Shown here: positions 47,901 to 60,570 of the stretch, one piece after another | How positions within the stretch are numbered: the first letter of the stretch is position 1 | Layout: every line of letters begins with the position of its first letter | Source of the DNA: Berberis thunbergii | Taxonomy: Eukaryota; Streptophyta; Magnoliopsida; Ranunculales; Berberidaceae | Length of the DNA: 64,000 nt | Assembly (NCBI GenBank): GCA_003290165.1 | Contig: QNQO01009129.1 | Location: forward strand, 1-64,000 | Reading direction: 5' to 3' | Made by a program: the position numbers and the translations under genes | The notes under the pieces: model-generated | What the model was told of the DNA's origin: nothing | Seen by the model: only the letters and a program-made list of their open reading frames with translations | Database searches by the model: none

Positions 47901-48279
47901 AGACCCAAATAATCAAAGTAACCAAAGCTATCAAAATTTATGGATGTGAATTAAATATGGGACCCACTGTTGATGAAAAAAATCTAAGAAACTAATTAAC
48001 CGAGGTCCTAAGAGCCATTTCTTTTAAGGAGAGAGAACTCAAGATGAAAGGGTCATTAAAGCCACGTCATATGTAACGAGTAATGAGTCTGTACCGAGTC
48101 AGTTGGAGTGGTGAAAATGTCTTTTTGCTTCCTATTATGTAGACATGTAACCAAGGAAAGAGTCTCCCAAGGAGACCGTTGGAGATGGTCTCAATAGGCA
48201 AAGAGTCATTAGATCACTACTTATGGCATCCAAATTTGTCCATGTTGATTTTTGACCTATAAAAACGAACATCAGATAA

Positions 48280-48830
48280 CCAAATACCACCTTTGTGATG
48301 GCCAAATGCATTCCGATGGAAAAGTCAGGTGTTTCAAGTAACAGAGATGGAAATAGACTGATAAAATTAGGGCTGCATGTATGTACCTTTCTTCTCCATT
48401 TTTGTTCACCTTATATAATGAGTGTTTGAATCCTTTATTGACTCTACCGTTGAAGGTGCGATGGTGGGAGGAGATCTCGCTTAAAATCTTACCCGTCCAT
48501 GACTGAGTCTTATTTGGCTCCTGGCTCTTTTTTTAGACCCAAGGCTTGATTGGACCAAGAAGCGTGCAATTGGACATTGGGCCTGCTATAGTCCAGAGCT
48601 ATTTATCAGGCTTTATTATCATGTGCCAAACTCCAAGATTCGCACCACATTGGGCTCGCATAATCTAGGCTTGGGCACCTGACTGGACTTGTAATTAGTT
48701 TTGGCCTAAGTTGGACCCTGTTTGGACTTGTCTGAGACCAGGATAGGGCTTGGCGCTGATCCATTCCACGTGTTTGGTTGTGATTGGATGATTGTTTGAT
48801 GTCTCATCAATTACTCCCCCTAGTTAGTGA
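48280..48830 (-). repeat. LTR copy B (probable 3' LTR of Tat element 2)
   Basis: Second diverged copy of the same LTR, lying between element 1 and the tandem-repeat region of element 2. The downstream part to about 49560 (with tatataagc near 48970, a possible TATA) may also belong to it. It is the closest match of the inverted fragment at 8560-10260. Confidence 0.6.
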
Positions 48831-49640
48831 GGCTCCGTACAGGCCCATTAACTCATTAAGTAGGGACTTGCACAGTGTATTGATAATCGAATTTGACTAC
48901 TCTTCGGCTTTCGTACAACATTTAACATCGATGCGACTATTGGGTGGTTGTCGTCCACCAACGTTGTGCCTATATAAGCTTGATTTGGTTGGTTCAAGCT
49001 TTTTTCTTTGTTTGCATAGTTCACTTCCTTTCTTCTTAATGGAGTTCTCTGAATGTTTTTCTGGTTTAATCTCTCCAAGGGATAAAGATGAGCATCCGTT
49101 GACGAAGTCTTTGTACATTTCGACATTTGTAGCGATGAGCCCAATCGAATTTGCACTTTGAGGAGTCCACTGGTTTGAATGTGCTTCAAATCATTCTTCG
49201 AGGGCTTCCAACCATACCTCTATTTTGTGGAAAAGAAGTCAAGGGAACCTCCTTGATCCTTAGTTTGTCATCCAGCATGAGAAGCACCTGTAGCTTCTTC
49301 TACCATATTTCAGAGATAGTACCAGCAACTTTTTCTATTACCAAGTGGTTGCACTTGCAGCTTCTTCTTTAGCTGCACTTTGGAATTTCCTCCAGAAGAT
49401 AGACTGGCGAAACGAATACCTAGTGTGTGTTCTAGTAGATCTTCGTTCGCAACTTCCTTTCCACCAAGCTTAGATGTTTGTTGTGTGTAAACAGTCGATT
49501 TGATCAGTCAGTTAATCTTTGTAAGAACTTCTGTTTAATCAATAAAAATTTGTTTTCTTGTCTGTATCTATGTTTTTCTCTGGTAATATGTTTGATCATA
49601 TTAGATGTAAATCATATTAGATGTAAATCATATTAGTCCC
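48831..49640. other. between LTR copy B and the tandem arrays
   Basis: No recognised protein. Overlapping frames on both strands at 48784-49189 match nothing I know. At 49597-49630 a short tandem (tcatattagatgtaaa repeated) occurs. Confidence 0.4.
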
Positions 49641-49649
49641 GACTAGGGT

Positions 49650-51060
49650 TGTGTTGGATTGACGTCATGCTGGTCTAGGCGAACTAGACTTGAGTTGTAG
49701 AAAAACCATTTTTGTCCTGACAAACTTGACTTCATAGTATAAGATAACTTAATCCTGAATAGGATCAAGCTGTAGAAAAATTGTTTCCATTTGGGCGGAC
49801 TAGGTTTCATGATATAAGCTAACTTAATCCTGAAAAGGACTTAAGTTGCAGGGAAGTCATCATCGAACTAGACCCCAAAATAAGATAATCTTGAATATGA
49901 GTTAAGCTGTAGAGAAACCATTTTCGTCAAAGTGGACTAGGTTTCATGATATAAGCTAACTTAATCCAGAAGAGGACTTAAGTTGTAGGGAAGTCATCCT
50001 GGTTTTATCGAACTATACCCTAACATAAGATAACTTAAACCTGAATAGAAGTTAATCTATAGAGAAACCATTTCCGTTTGAGGGGACTAGGTTTCATGAT
50101 ATAAGCTAACTTAATCCTGAAGATGACTTAAGTTGGACAAAAGTCATCCTAGTTCGATCAGACTAGAGCTCAAAATAAGATAACTTAATCCTGAATAGGT
50201 GTTAAGCTGTAGAGAAACTCAGAAACCATTTCCATCTTAGCAGACTAGGTTCCATGACATTAGCTAATTTAATCCTGAAGAGGACTTAAGTTGTAGGGAT
50301 CAGGTCAATATATGCGGCAAGTTGTCATCGTCTTGGATAGCCACCATGCACAACTGTGGTTCCTCAGAAGGACTAGGTCACTTAGGTGTGGTGAGTTGTC
50401 GACCTCCTGAATAGGACTAGACTCTGCCGTTGTGCACCATCGTGGTCCTCTTGTTGGATCAGCTTAATTAGATGTGTCAAATTTGATCATCCTAACAAGG
50501 ACTGAATTCGACTGTCGTGTGCCATCGTGGTTCCTCGAATGGACTAGGTTACTTAGATGCAGTGACTTGTCGAAATCCTGAATAGGATTAGATTCGGCCG
50601 TGTATGCCATTGTGGTTATCTGGTCAAACCAAGTTACTTAGGTGCATCGAATTTCATCATCCTGAAAACTGAATTCGGTCGCCGTGCGCCACCGTGGTTC
50701 CTCAAAAGACTAGGTCACTTAGATGAGGTGAGTTGTGGACATCCTGAATAGAACTGGACTTTGTCGATGTGTGCTATCATGGTCATCTAGTCGAACTAGG
50801 TTACATAGGTGCGTTGAATTTCATCATCCTGAAGAGGACTGAATTCAGTCGTTGTGTACCACATGGTTCCTCAAACGAACTAGGTCACTTAGATGCGGTG
50901 AGTTGTCAACATTCTGAATAAGACTAGACTCCGCAGCTATGCGCCGTCGTGGTCCTCTGGTTGGACCAGGCTACTTAGGTGCGTTTAATTTCATTATCTT
51001 GAATATGACTGAATTTGGCTGTTGTGTGCCATCGTGGCCTTTTGGTCAAATTAGGCTTCC
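49650..51060 (-). repeat. two adjacent tandem arrays, 3' region of Tat element 2
   Basis: Array 1 (about 49680-50300): about four units of roughly 150 bp with gactaggtttcatgatataa, gctaacttaatcctgaa and agctgtagagaaaccattt. Array 2 (about 50300-51060): about four to five units of roughly 175 bp with gactaggtcacttagatg, ggtgagttgtcgacatcctg and gtgtgccatcgtggttcc. Both start from tcctgaa/taggact words, so array 2 may derive from array 1. They sit directly 3' of the integrase remnant at 51111. Confidence 0.8.
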
Positions 51061-51488
51061 CCATACATATAGAGTTGTATATAAAATGGAATTCTTTAAA
51101 GAGAGTAGCTTTATCGATAATACTTTTTTAAGTGTTCAACATTCCACGATCTTCTAAGACTCTCTAAACTCAGGTTCTCTAACCAACAGGTTCCAGACCT
51201 ATTGATTTTCATCACTTTATAGGGCCCTTCCCAGTTTGGGGTCAGTTTTCCATCTTTTGGGTCATTCATTTTTGGCTGGGTTTTTGGGAGTACCCAATCC
51301 CCAACTTTGAATTCTCGAGGCTTGACCCTTTTATTATAGTACTGAGCCATTTTCTGTTGGTAGGCTGTTATCCTGGCTTCGTTATTCGGCAGATCTAGTC
51401 TGACTCTCAAAGCATCGTCATTGTTTTCCTACCAAAACTTCTTCATTTTGAATGTTGGCGTCCCTCGTTCCACTGTAACCATTGGTTC

Positions 51489-52791
<1,303 letters not shown>

Positions 52792-53302
52792 ATTGCTTCA
52801 GACCAGTAGGTGAAGGCAAATTGTGTCTTTCCAGTCCTTTTTGTGGTCCAATAAGCCAAAAGGATGCCTGATAGTTCAGAAACCCAGAGCCCTTTGACTG
52901 TTTTGAGTTTCTTTTTTATTGCCTCCAGAATCATTTGGTTAGTGACTTTCGCTTGTTCATTGGCCTGGGATGCCCCAGTTATGAATAGTGGTGATTGATG
53001 TTCAGATTAGCACAAAGTTTATTAACTTTTTTGCCTTCAAACTAGTCCTGTTATTGCTGACCAATGTTTTCAGGATCGCAAACCTACAGATGATGGACTT
53101 CCAAAGAAAATTCAATCTTATTCTCTTAAATCTTGGAGAGTGGTTCTACCTCTACCCGTTTGGTGAAGTAATCAACAGCTACAAAGAGAAATTTCTTCTT
53201 CTCAGAGGTGGGCAATGGGCCTACAATGTCTGTTCCCTACTGTGCAAAGGGCCATGGACTGGGCATGCAAACCAGGTTTTGTGCGGGCATGTGCATGTAC
53301 AG

Positions 53303-54590
53303 TAAGGGTGGGCATTGGAGACCAAACACACGGCCCATACCAGGAACCGGACCGAGCATGCCATTTTTTTTTAGTTATTTTAATAGTTGGTCCCAAAGCC
53401 CGGCCCTACTAGATAAGTTGGTCTGATTGTCGGTTTCCATTCTCGAAACTCGACGGGTATCCTACCAGGCTCGAATATTTAAAAAAAACTAAAAAACTAG
53501 TTTTCCCAAAGCCCAACCCAAACTATACCCATCCATTTTTCTCTAACTTGTGGATTCTATCTCCCCATCAAAAGCCCAACCCAAGTTATACCCACAGATG
53601 ATATAATATGGGATTCTATCTTCCCATCAAAAGTCAAACTCAAAGCTCATCTCATCTCTCTCCTCTCCCTTTCTGGTCATGGAGCAGTAGTAACACAAAT
53701 TTTGATTAGATAGGTCTTGCAGCCTCCCTCTCTTATTCTTCATTGTCGTCAAACCACCACCAGATGCCTTGGCCACACTCACCTATGTTGTCGAAACTGC
53801 TGCAACCGCTGTCTTTTTTTATATCGAATTTTTCTTCTTTTTTTTTAGATTTTTCAAGTGGGATTGGTGGGGAGTGAAGAAAGCTCAAGTATTGTGAAAA
53901 TATTGGATTTTTCAGAGATTGGAGGGATTGGGTTTTCCCATTTTTTAGAAGAAGAGAGATGGAGTTGGTGGGGTTTGGGGTTGAGAAAGATTGGATTTTG
54001 GGGTGGGTTATGATTTGGGGATTTGATATGAGATGTTGAAGATGGGTTCCTACCAGATCCAGTCTCCTCTTTCTTGGGCCAACAGGCCACACAGTTTATC
54101 ATTTTACTTAAACTTGATAAATAATGGTGTGATGTACCCGACCATGAAAGTGAAAAGCTTTGTAAACATGCAAACATGAACACAACATATGCTGTGAGAT
54201 CTTTTGATAGATTCGTTGGAAAAAGTATGAGCTATACGACTCTATGCTGATTAGAGATGAGATGTTGAAGATGACTTCCCTCCCCGCCCCTGTCTCCCTT
54301 TCTCTTCCCCTCCTTGTTCTTCACCCCTTCTCCTCCCTATTTCACCCACAACAAAAGTCATACCCCTAGCAGTTGAACCCTCCTCCCTTCTCATGTATCT
54401 TTGTCTTAGTTCCTCGCCGTCACCCAAGCCTGAGAATCGGCCCGGACCGACTTGAATTCTCTGTTAACATAGATCTCAGTTAACTGGTCTTATCGATTCA
54501 AGCTCGGTCCCTGAAAATCCATTTTTTAAAGCTCGATCTGGTCCTCAGTTTTGGCTATTCGGGCCGGTCAACCAAACTGACTCAGCCATA
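53303..54590. mobile_element. non-autonomous hAT element 4 (older copy)
   Basis: Left TAAGGGTGGGCATTGGAG; right end near 54590 (gggccggtcaaccaaactga...). Flanks atgtacag and gtgtacgg agree in 6 of 8 bases, and removing the insert restores the collinear match to Tat element 1 (gcatgtgc..tgtac..ggcatacc against 42730). The right terminal repeat is badly decayed, so it is older than the other three. Subterminal words are ggcccg, gaaccgg and cggtccct. Confidence 0.65.
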
Positions 54591-54915
54591 GTGTACGGGG
54601 CATACCTATGACATTTATCGCATTTTCGGACCAGATCTTTAGTCTTTTCCTGCATCTAGGACCAATAATACAGTAAGGTGAGGGCTTTGTGCTCCAATGT
54701 ATTTCCCTCGGGATGGTTCCCAAAAAATTCCTTTATGGATTTCTTTAAGGAACATAGTCTACCTCAAAAGAGTCGGGCATCTGAGAAGTGGGTCACTTGT
54801 TGGTCTTCTATATAATTTATAATTAAGGAGTGTGTACCGCACCACCCAGTTCTTCATTTTACGTGCCTCTGATTTCTTCGCTGGGAGGACTCCATTTTTT
54901 ATGTAGCTGACTAGG

Positions 54916-57321
54916 TGTAACATCTGCGTTTTTAAAAAAAGAAAAAAAGAGATTTTGGGCGGGGTGTACTCAGTAGAAGTGGTGGGGGCACATAGCCACC
55001 TACTCTTTAAGAGACAAAACGACCCCCTCCCTTTCTTCTTCTCTCTCTTTTCTTTTTTGTTTTCTTTTCGTTCCAGTGAGTGTCGCTGAGTCTTCGTAAC
55101 CTCCTCCAGCAATTTCTCGACGATTTTGGGTGATTTCTCCCCCACAACTCACCTCCTCCTCCTCATTTCTTCCTCTATGCATTCCCTCTTCATTTTTCTG
55201 TTGTTTTTTCAAAAAAAAAATCAGTTTTCATTTGGGTTTGGTGTTGGGTTGTTTTATTGGTGTCCATAGCTCCGATCAGCCGTGGAGGGGTCTTGGTGGC
55301 GTTCTTGGGAGCCCTTAGAACCGACATGCAAGGTTGTTTTGGGGTTGGCCGAAAAATTTTCAAAAATCAGGGTGCATGTTTATTTGAAGGGTTCCTCGGC
55401 GTGAATCCGGGCTTTGGGTGCATGGGTGAGCCTCACATTCGTGACTCCGAGTGTCCTTAGACTCATTTGCGGGTTGTTGTGCAGTTTGGAAGCGATCAGA
55501 CCGAAGTAGGGAGGGTTTCGACGCGTTTTCGCCAAACTTTGGGTTGCGGCGGGGTGTTTGCCGATTTTTTATTGCCAGTAAGTTTTCTTTCCGTCGCGCG
55601 CCGCTTGTAATTTATTTATTTTTTTCAGTTTTCGGCTAGTTTACTCATTTTCGAGTCCGCCTTGCAGTTTTAAAATTTTTGTGGTCCCACATTCGTGGTT
55701 TTGCGAGTTAGGAGCTTCGACCTGTAGGAATTGGGTTTTGAAAATCCATTCCGCCCAGGCGAGTTGAATTATAATATTTATTTTGATAAATAATCATTTG
55801 AAATCCTGAATTTAATTTTTACATTATACCGTTGATTGTGTATAATTAAATCCAAATCCGAACCTCAGGGTTTTCTGATATTTCGATTATTGTGTTAGTT
55901 ATTTGTGAATGAATTATGCATTGGATTTCCGGAAAGCATGATATACTTGAATGAAATCGAATAGTGAAGGAATTTTGGTGTGATTAGGCTCTGGTGTAAT
56001 GACATGAGACTAGTATGCTTTGTTTTCGAGTTTGCATAGTATGTCATGTTTTACCGTGGATTTCCGAGTCTTGAGCATGTATGATAATCAAATCGAATAA
56101 ATTTTTTGTGGTGAATTGGATCATGTTGGGACCCTAGCAAAGTCGTGGTTTTATAAAACTTCCTGAATTGTTTATGATTGCACGTCTGTTACCTTTGGTT
56201 ATGTACAGACTTGTCATTTGTGCATGTGGATAGTAGTATAAGTGTCTTTACCCCACTATAATGTCTGTTATGCTGATGCTTAGGAGCTTGCTCGCATCGT
56301 GAGTTGGATGGTGCTTGAGATGACTCGCACCTAACATTGTGGACGCTATTGCATGTGGCAAGCTTGCTGAGGTACGGTGAGCTCCCGCACGCACTTGCCA
56401 TTATAGAGTGCAGTAGGACGGGTCCCGGAGGACGTGCTTTGGAGATTACTCGTTTTTCCTCCCATCGCGCTTGATTTTGATTATGTTAGGTTGGACGTGT
56501 TAGGCTAGTCGTTCGGGATGTTTGAGTTTGTATTCTAGCAGATGGCACCCCATTATGATACAAACAAGCCCGAAGTGGTACTGGTGCACGTTGTGGGATG
56601 TGTCTGGGTGAGACACATTCGTAGGGTATGCGGATACCTACGATATGAGACACTTATAATGAATTTTACAGGATTTTTGGTTTCAACCTGATTGCTATAC
56701 CTAGGAGACTAGGAAGAATTATGAGATTGTATTTATTTCCATCACTTGATATTTACCATGTTTGAATCACGTGTATTGATCGGCATATATCGTAGACTTG
56801 TCGTTATTGTTGAATCCGAAATGCTTGTGTTGTTGCTTGTTACTTATCATTTATTGCCTGGCATGAATTTTTCTGGTATAGCATTCCGTTATTTGTATTT
56901 ATTTCGCTCGCACCAACTAGCTTTGTGTTTTGCTGACCCGCAAGGGGTATGCTTCTATTGGAGTGCAGGCAGTGTTGGAATTCCTGCTGATCATGGCGCG
57001 TAGGCCCCAGTTTCCGTTGTAGGCGCATTTTGTGCTTTTTGGCTGAATCCACCCCGTACGATTATGTTTTGCTTCCTCTGTGTTTCAGATGTACTATATT
57101 GCTATACTAGATGTTTGTATACTGGTTTTGTCGCTATGACTCTGGCGAGGCGAATCAAATATAGTTATTTTGTTCAAACTTTAGCGTAGTTTTATTTTCG
57201 TTTGATTCTAGTATCAAGAATGTGTTATATTATGATGTTGTGGCCGGTTACGATTTGCCTGTGTACGTGTTAGTTCACGCATCGGCACGCTGCGATTCCC
57301 GTGGCGGGTCGGGGCGTGACA
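54916..57321 (+). repeat. 5' LTR of the chromovirus
   Basis: 2406 bp, from TGTAACATCTGCG to ...GGGGCGTGACA. Its start repeats at 62165. It carries the promoter of the element; no clear TATA box was chosen. Contains T-rich leader-like segments near 55020-55220 with no coding function. Confidence 0.88.
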
Positions 57322-57326
57322 GAGCT

Positions 57327-57338
57327 TGGTATCAAAGC
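57327..57338 (+). promoter_or_regulatory. primer binding site (initiator tRNA-Met)
   Basis: TGGTATCAAAGC, five bases after the LTR end, one mismatch from the TGGTATCAGAGC typical of this lineage. It primes minus-strand DNA synthesis. Confidence 0.85.
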
Positions 57339-57471
57339 ATTGTTTACCGGTTCACATAGAACATCATCGTATACCACTTTCTTGAGTGAATTGGGTAGAG
57401 GAGTTAGGACTTTTGTTGTGTTGTTTCATGTATAGTATGTGTGTTTTCTTTTTCGTAGAGGTTGTTTGGTG

Positions 57472-58155
57472 ATGGCCCGCGGTAAGAGATCGCAAGGTGA
57501 GGGATCAGGCAATGCTGGAGAGGATGTCTCTCAGGCTTTTATGGAAATAATGACCCAATTGGCACATAATATGAGGCAGGGATGTCAGTCAGAGGATCCG
57601 TTTACTCGGCGCAACAGGGATTTCGTCAGCTTGGGTGGTGAAAAATTTGATGGTACTGGAGATTTTCTAGCTGCAGATCGGTGGATCCGTAAGGTAAAAC
57701 TCATATTTGAGAGGATGGTGCTGACACCTATACAGCGTACTGAGTTAGTAGCACACCAGTTTGACGGAGAGGCTATGTACTGGTGGGATTCAGTGAGGCA
57801 GAGCCGTGATGTGTCAGAGATGCAATGGGATACATTTTGCCAGGTGTTTGAACAACATTTTGTTCCTGATTCTGCAAGTGTTGAGATAGTGGACAGGTTT
57901 CTACATTTACAGCAGGGTTCTAGATCTGTTTCTGAATACTTGTCCGAGTTTACACAGTTGAGCCGCTATGCCACTTGTTTTATAGATACTCCAGAGAAGA
58001 AGAATAGGAAGTTTTTGAGTGGTCTGAACCCGTTCCTAAGGAAACAGTTGATGGTGATGATTGATCGTCCTTTTGATAGATTAGTGGACGTCACTTTGAG
58101 TCAGGAGCGAGTAGACGCCGAGTGTAGGAAAAGAGACTTTGGTTCGACGAGCTAG
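57472..58155 (+). pseudogene. chromovirus gag (capsid part), frameshifted
   Basis: Starts MARGKRSQGEGSGNAG; an in-frame ATG at 57439 is less likely. The capsid region is typical of plant gypsy gag: FVSLGGEKFDGTGDFLAADR, AMYWWDSVRQ, FCQVFEQHFVPDSA, FLHLQQGSRSVSEYLSEFTQ and FLSGLNPFLRKQ. The frame runs to a stop at 58153-58155, while the nucleocapsid continues one frame over from about 58139. A one-base change in the overlap is the likely cause. Particle assembly from this copy is not expected. Confidence 0.88.
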
Positions 58156-58637
58156 AGGTTCGGAACGCAGTCAGAGGTTTGGCCAAGGAAGCCAGACAAT
58201 TGAGCAGGCACAGCAGCCAGAGCGTGCCGCTATCCAGCAGAGAGACCCTGGTAGAGGGGGACCAGTTAGGCTTGGCAGAGACCGCAGAGGTGACAAACGT
58301 TCTCGAGGAGATCATCGACAGCAGCAGCAGCAACAGAGACAGCCTAGGTGGGGTGGTCAAACAGAAACTACGAGCGGTTGCTTCACTTGTGGTCAAGAGG
58401 GACATGTAGCCCGTGATTGTCTAAGAGGTCAGACAAATCGATGGGAGCATGTAGTTTGTTATACTTGTGGACAATTGGGGCACTTTTCTAGACTTTGTCC
58501 TCAGAATAGGGATGGACCAGCACAGCAGAGGGCGCCTCAGGGACAGTTAACACCTGCGTCTGGAAGTGGTCAGAGAGTCCCTCTCCCAGCACCGCCTGTT
58601 CGCCTAGCAGCTATTCCCTGTCAGGGAAATGTTGAGG
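58139..58637 (+). pseudogene. gag nucleocapsid with two zinc knuckles
   Basis: Continues gag in the next frame. A Gln/Arg-rich linker is followed by two CX2CX4HX4C RNA-binding knuckles, CFTCGQEGHVARDC (from about 58379) and CYTCGQLGHFSRLC (from about 58457). Two knuckles rather than one is notable but known in this group. The frame reaches VEG at the proposed intron donor (58638); without splicing it stops about 16 codons later. Confidence 0.85.
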
Positions 58638-58753
58638 GTATCTTATTTTATTTATTTTTATTGTCGTTTTGTGTGTGCCAGTTGTAGTAAGATTTGTGTT
58701 ATGTGCATTATGCGTAGAAAAATTACATGTTAGTGTGTTGTTATGTGATTCAG
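58638..58753 (+). other. putative 116-bp intron between gag and protease
   Basis: Begins GTATCTT and ends GTGATTCAG; it is strongly T-rich and starts with the frame of the nucleocapsid, ending in the frame of the protease. The length leaves a remainder of 2 on division by 3, exactly the shift needed to connect the two frames. Read through, it introduces a stop at 58685-58687. Border, composition and frame logic all favour a spliceosomal intron over random decay, but there is no expression evidence here. Confidence 0.55.
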
Positions 58754-59574
58754 GATATATGTATTGTGTGCCAGGTTTTGTGCATTCATCGTCTTCCCTG
58801 TTGAGGGCTCTTTTCGATACAGGAGCATCTAGGTCTTTTATTTCTAGACAGTTGGTTGTTAGAGACAACCTTGAGCTGGTGCCTTTGTCGGAGCCCTTGT
58901 GCGTTGTGTCTCCCTTGGGCAGTTCGGTTTGGTTGTGGGAATTTTGTCCCTGTTTCGAGTTTTCCTTGTTAGGGTACAACTTTGTGTTTGACTTTATTGT
59001 TTTGGGTTTAAAGGGCTATCATTTGATTCTAGGGATGGATTGGTTGTCTAGTCATCCGGTGATCATTGATTGCTTGCATAGGTCGGTGATGTTAGCGCCA
59101 CCTGATGTTTCACCTCGTGTGTTGGCTTGTGAGCCCGATTCGGTTTCTTTGATGTCGAGTTTTCTTAGCTCTCTTGAGATTTCTTGTCCCGACACCAGTT
59201 CTGTAGAGGTTGTGTGTGATTTTCCTGATGTGTTTCAGGAGATTCCTGGTATCCCTCCACGCCGTGAGATAGAGTTTCAGATTGACCTGGTTCCTGGTAC
59301 TGCACCTATATCTAAATCAGCGTACAAGCTTGCTCCTAAGCAATTGGAAGATATGAAAGTACAGCTTGATGAGTTTCTTCGTAAGGGGTTTATTCATCCG
59401 AGCAATTCACCTTGGAGAGCTCGAGCAATATTTGTATCCAAGAAGGATGGATCATTGAGGATGTGCATAGATTATCGAGATCTGAATAAAGTGACCATCA
59501 AGAATAAGTATCCATTGCCTCGGATTGATGATCTATTGGATCAGTTGAGGGGAGCCGTAGTGTTTTCACAGTAA
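58754..59574 (+). pseudogene. chromovirus protease and N-terminal reverse transcriptase
   Basis: Aspartic protease with active site [12 protein letters not shown] and the flap-side motif [13 protein letters not shown], then the linker [19 protein letters not shown] and the start of RT ([64 protein letters not shown]). It ends in a TAA at 59572-59574, where the family has a codon for lysine in the S-K-I/D-L motif. The frame continues directly after the stop. Confidence 0.9.
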
Positions 59575-60570
59575 GATTTGCAGTCTGGGTACCATCAGAT
59601 GAGAGTTGAGGAACATTCTGTTCCAATTACTGCTTTTCGGACCCGTTATGGCTTGTATGAGTTTCCAGTCATGCCATTTGGATTGACAAATGCACCAGCT
59701 TTCTTCATGGATTTGATGAACAGATTGTTCAGTTCGTACTTGGACAAGTTTGTGGTAATCTTCATTGATGATATCTTAGTGTACTCGATGAGTTTAGAGA
59801 AGCACAGAGAGCACCTTAGTATTGTTTTGCAGACACTTAGAGAAAATCAGTTGTATGCGAAGTTTAGTAAGTGTCACTTCTGGGAGCCTGAAGTTCGATT
59901 TCTTGGGCATGTCATATCTAGTGGAGGTATTGCAGTGGATCCCGAGAAAGTCGAAGCAGTGAAGTCTTGGAGACGACCTAGTAGTGTGACAGAGATTCGT
60001 AGTTTTCTGGGTTTGGCTAGTTATTACCGACGGTTTATCGAAAAAATTTCCTTGATTGCGGCACCACTCACTCAGTTAACTAGGAAGAATGTTCCTTTTG
60101 TATGGTCAGAAAAGTGTGAAGAAGCTTTTGAAACTTTGAAGCTTCGGTTGACTTTAGCACCAGTGTTGACTATTCCGACACCTGGTAGCCGACTGGTGGT
60201 ATTTACTGATGCTTGCGGTACAGGATTGGGTGGAGTGTTGATGCAAGGCAAGAAGGTCGTAGCCTATGCGTCTCAACAGTTGAAACCTCACGAGCGAAAA
60301 TATCCGACACATGATTTAGAGTTGGCAGTCGTAGTCTTTAATTTGAAGATCTGGAGACATTATCTGTATGGTGAGAGGTTTGAGTTGTTCACAGATCACA
60401 AGAGTTTGAAGCACCTATTCACTCAGAGGGAGTTGAATATGAGGCAACAACGATGGGTTGATTTCCTTAGCAGCTATGACTTCGAGATACAGTATCAGCC
60501 TGGTAGGGCCAATGTGGTGGCAGATGCCTTGAGTAGGCGACATGCAGTGATGGCAACCATGATGATGTAG
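59575..60570 (+). pseudogene. chromovirus RT core and RNase H
   Basis: Same frame after the stop. [30 protein letters not shown], the intact catalytic [29 protein letters not shown]. RNase [35 protein letters not shown] and [13 protein letters not shown], then [12 protein letters not shown] and VVADALSRR. Catalytic acids are present in both domains. A TAG at 60568-60570 separates it from integrase, in frame with what follows. Confidence 0.92.

Noticed and set aside
55000..55640. Frames near the 5' LTR start as genes
   Set aside because: They repeat in the 3' LTR at 62150-62930 with frame-changing differences; non-coding LTR sequence.
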